64,000 nt of DNA from Acholoe squamosa. Lineage: Eukaryota; Annelida; Polychaeta; Phyllodocida; Polynoidae. The stretch covers positions 743,501 through 807,500 of the forward strand of contig OX439043.1 of the NCBI GenBank assembly GCA_949317995.1. Direction: 5' to 3'. Below are positions 61,510 through 64,000 of this stretch, in pieces (position 1 is the first letter of the stretch; the number at the start of each line of letters is the position of its first letter). The notes beneath the pieces are model-generated. The model had not been told where the DNA came from and searched no databases. It saw only the letters and a list, made by a program, of their open reading frames with translations. The position numbers were made by a program, and so were the translations under genes.

Positions 61510-61904
61510 CTTGTTATCTAAAACAATTGACACCATAGAGGACGTATATATATTAATGGGCCAATTTTTTTTAAAATGGTACTTTTAGCATTTTACAGGG
61601 TTTTTAAGCTTTACCTACCAATAGGGTGAAAACCTACGCACTAGCCTGGTGTTTTTTGGTTTCATTCAAGAGAAAACATCCTAAGCTTTCAAATGATTGT
61701 TATCTTTCGGGAATGGGACCATAATGTTTTTGAGTTATGGTTTTACAGAGTTGAAAAAAGACCAAAAAGTGTCTACTTTGGTGAAAAAAATACAACTTTT
61801 TGGAATTCAAAACATGTGTTAACTCTGAGATCCAAAGGGTTTTAACCTGATGTACATGGTAAATTTTTTTTCTCCACCTTCATTCTGAATAAAGGCAGCA
61901 TTAT

Positions 61905-62095
61905 GTTACTCCCTGCTCAAAAATAAACCTCCTCATAATACCAATGAAATATTATGTTCCTGCCATCCATGCTACACTTAATTTTGAGGGATATTTGAGG
62001 GGTTTATATGGTACAAAAAATTTGCGGCCACACCCATTATCTTTTAGTCCGGCCCTAAAGTGTATTGGCATAAACATTTTTGAGCAGGGAGCAAC
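61905..62095. mobile_element. MITE-like element with GTTACTCCCTGCTCAAAA termini (191 bp)
   Basis: Left terminus GTTACTCCCTGCTCAAAAAT and right terminus ATTTTTGAGCAGGGAGCAAC are inverted copies. No coding. Confidence 0.75.
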
Positions 62096-62249
62096 ATTTA
62101 ACATTTTGGTTAGTGAATCAAACTCTACTGCTTCAATACAGTAAATCTTTGCTTTGCATAGTGTATTGGCACCTCCTAATTAATCATGAACAAAATTAGT
62201 CTCATATCTACTCGTTGTGCTGTTCGTAGACCATAAAATATGATTGCGT

Positions 62250-62269
62250 GTTACTCTCTGATCAAAATT
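62250..62269. repeat. Isolated terminus of the same MITE family
   Basis: GTTACTCTCTGATCAAAATT; no matching right end found within 300 bp. Confidence 0.5.
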
Positions 62270-62635
62270 CTAAGTCCTTTAACGCTAAACCAGATGACAT
62301 CTCTGTTGTCCCTCGCACCCATACAGGTCTTTTCAAATCACAACAAGGACACTTCTGGCTATCGTTTGATGCATTTTTTGTTCAATTTTACCGAAAATTG
62401 TTATTCCTACAGCAAAAAAGATGGTAAGGGGTCAGCAAAATTTTGCCGTAATAGGATGTACGAAGGTCAAGGGCACATGCTAATGTACTTTGTTGCGGTC
62501 CAAATGCTTTTATTTTGATGAAAACCGATGTTTTCCATCAACGAGTGGTGGAATTTTGCCATTGTTTCTAAATGTCTAGGCGTTATATGGGGTTGAAGCA
62601 TGTCAACTGCCCGGGCCCTATGTGTGTTACTCCCT

Positions 62636-62997
62636 GCTCAAAAATAGATTCTGCTGCTAAATCTCATTTTCCTGTCCCTCGGTTATCAAAATGTGTACAC
62701 ATGATATCCTGATGATAGATTATACACTCCTACATCTTCCTGGAGTATTTGGTTATGATCCCAATACTTTAAGTGTCTGTTTGAGTGTGGAAATTCAAAA
62801 AATCTGCATTGGACCCAAAGATTTATCCTACTTTTTCACATCTCATGTCCCTAATTGTAAAGATTACTGTTTTTTTGTGGCTTGATAGATGTACCCCTCA
62901 CTTATTCAAAAATATGTGTTATATGTTACCTACATGCAGTTGTTTAGCCCCACTAACCCAATCAATGGTGGAATTTGAATTTTGAGCAGAGAGTAAC
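62636..62997. mobile_element. MITE-like element, same family (362 bp)
   Basis: GTTACTCCCTGCTCAAAAAT at the left and TTTTGAGCAGAGAGTAAC at the right, inverted. The internal sequence differs from the 191-bp copy. Confidence 0.7.
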
Positions 62998-63152
62998 ATC
63001 CAATAGGAAAATGTTGTAATTTATCCAAGGAATATCCATCAAACTTAACCTACTACTGTTTCATTGGCTTGTTATGGAGTACCCCTAACCTTTTAATGTA
63101 GATTTGTGTACATAATTTGCACTTAATGCTATTTGGGGGGGGGTGAAATTAA

Positions 63153-63192
63153 TTTTGAGCAGGGAGTAACGTGTAACTCCCTGCTCAAAAAA
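63153..63192. repeat. Back-to-back MITE termini
   Basis: TTTTGAGCAGGGAGTAAC, two bases (GT), then GTAACTCCCTGCTCAAAA. It looks like the outer ends of two adjacent elements, or a palindromic remnant. Confidence 0.65.
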
Positions 63193-63519
63193 GCCAAATT
63201 GTGGTCCAACTTGTGACCAGTTCTATTACAAACTACTGCTAGATATGGAACAGATGGTAGTTGCATATTAAAGTATGCATATTGAAGTTACTATAGATGA
63301 ATTTTGGTGATTATTTGACAACTATTGACAAAGCTAGATGAAAATTGGGGTTTTAGAAAAATGTCTCAGAAAAATCAGTCAATGACAAAAGTTCAATATC
63401 CAATATCTCGGAACGTTTTTGAAGGACCATATTCATTTTTGGAATCATGATACATACTTACTAGTAGATGTTGTAAATGGATTAAGAAGTCATTAGCCCA
63501 GCAAATTGTCGTGACTCCT

Positions 63520-64000
63520 CGTCAACCTGTGTGAAGTGGCTCACACATGTCGCTAGATGGAACACGACGTCGCTATAGCACAAGATCACCAGGAATAGCA
63601 ATGGTGGTGATCACATGGCCTCACCTCAGATGGCGAGGATGGTGATCACTCAGACTCACCAGGGATGGCGACGCAGGTGATCACTCACCTCGCTAGATGA
63701 AACACACACCTCGTCATAGCACATGTTCACCAGGGATGGTGAGGATCGTGATCACTCATCCTCACCAGGGATGGCGACATGAGTGATCACTCATCCTCAC
63801 CAGGGATGACGACATGAGTGATCACTCACTTCGCTAGATGAGACACACACCACGTCATAATGCACATTCACCACGGATGGCAAGGATTGTGATCACTCAC
63901 CTCGCTAAATGAAACGCACACCATGCCATAGCGCATGTTCACCATGGTTGGCGAGGATCGTGATGACTCACACTCACCAGGGATGGCAAGGCGGTTGATC
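63520..64000. repeat. TGATCACTC-rich irregular tandem repeat, continues past the window
   Basis: Units of about 35-75 bp combining CACCAGGGATGG, GTGATCACTCA and CGCTAGATGAAACACAC. Palindromic TGATCA in most units. Confidence 0.88.

Overview
The window is animal nuclear DNA, with introns bounded by GT/AG, tRNA-derived SINEs, LTR and non-LTR retrotransposons and an unusually heavy load of minisatellites. The gene content (a GT49 'LARGE-like' glycosyltransferase and an animal-type universal stress protein) suggests a marine invertebrate. Several minisatellites straddle the splice-acceptor/exon boundaries of the very gene they lie in. I recall this habit from amphioxus (cephalochordate) loci, so Branchiostoma or a relative is my best guess; it is an inference, not proven here.

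Layout. 1-4.7 kb: the 3' part of a plus-strand universal stress protein gene (three exons, 2380-3616), with one minisatellite in its upstream intron (1-2335) and another (about 3590-4700) that grew out of its last codons and stop. 4.7-10.6 kb: hairpin elements and two copies of a ~1 kb tRNA-headed foldback element. 8.1-61.5 kb: one large minus-strand gene, assembled by hand from 20 small exons that mostly agree in splice phase. It encodes a type II membrane glycosyltransferase: start codon and membrane anchor at 61.5-61.4 kb, the opening of the LARGE GT8 domain at 42.4-42.2 kb, a diverged middle, and a complete GT49 domain (24.9-8.1 kb) ending with a stop at 8112.

Its introns hold everything else: a solo LTR (10.7-11.1 kb); a ~10 kb terminal-inverted-repeat element with a GTAG satellite (11.1-21.2 kb); arrays made from the gene's own exon junctions (9.1/10.3, 22.7-23.1, 27.9, 29.2-30.2, 40.8-41.3 and 58.6-59.3 kb); a tract full of AGTCC/GGACT palindromes (23.5-25.6 kb); a full-length Ty3/gypsy element on the minus strand with an odd ORF order (31.09-40.59 kb); a decayed non-LTR retrotransposon whose ORF1 carries a NADAR domain (43.2-47.8 kb); a small plus-strand cysteine-motif gene with its own TATA box (49.56-50.55 kb); and an Ala/Thr-rich 11-residue-repeat reading frame behind a TATA box (57.5-58.7 kb). 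61.5-64 kb holds MITE-like elements and a TGATCA-rich tandem repeat.

Most long open frames in the window are artefacts of minisatellites whose unit length is a multiple of three. The real genes are split into exons of 25-195 nt and had to be read from splice signals, phase and family resemblance.
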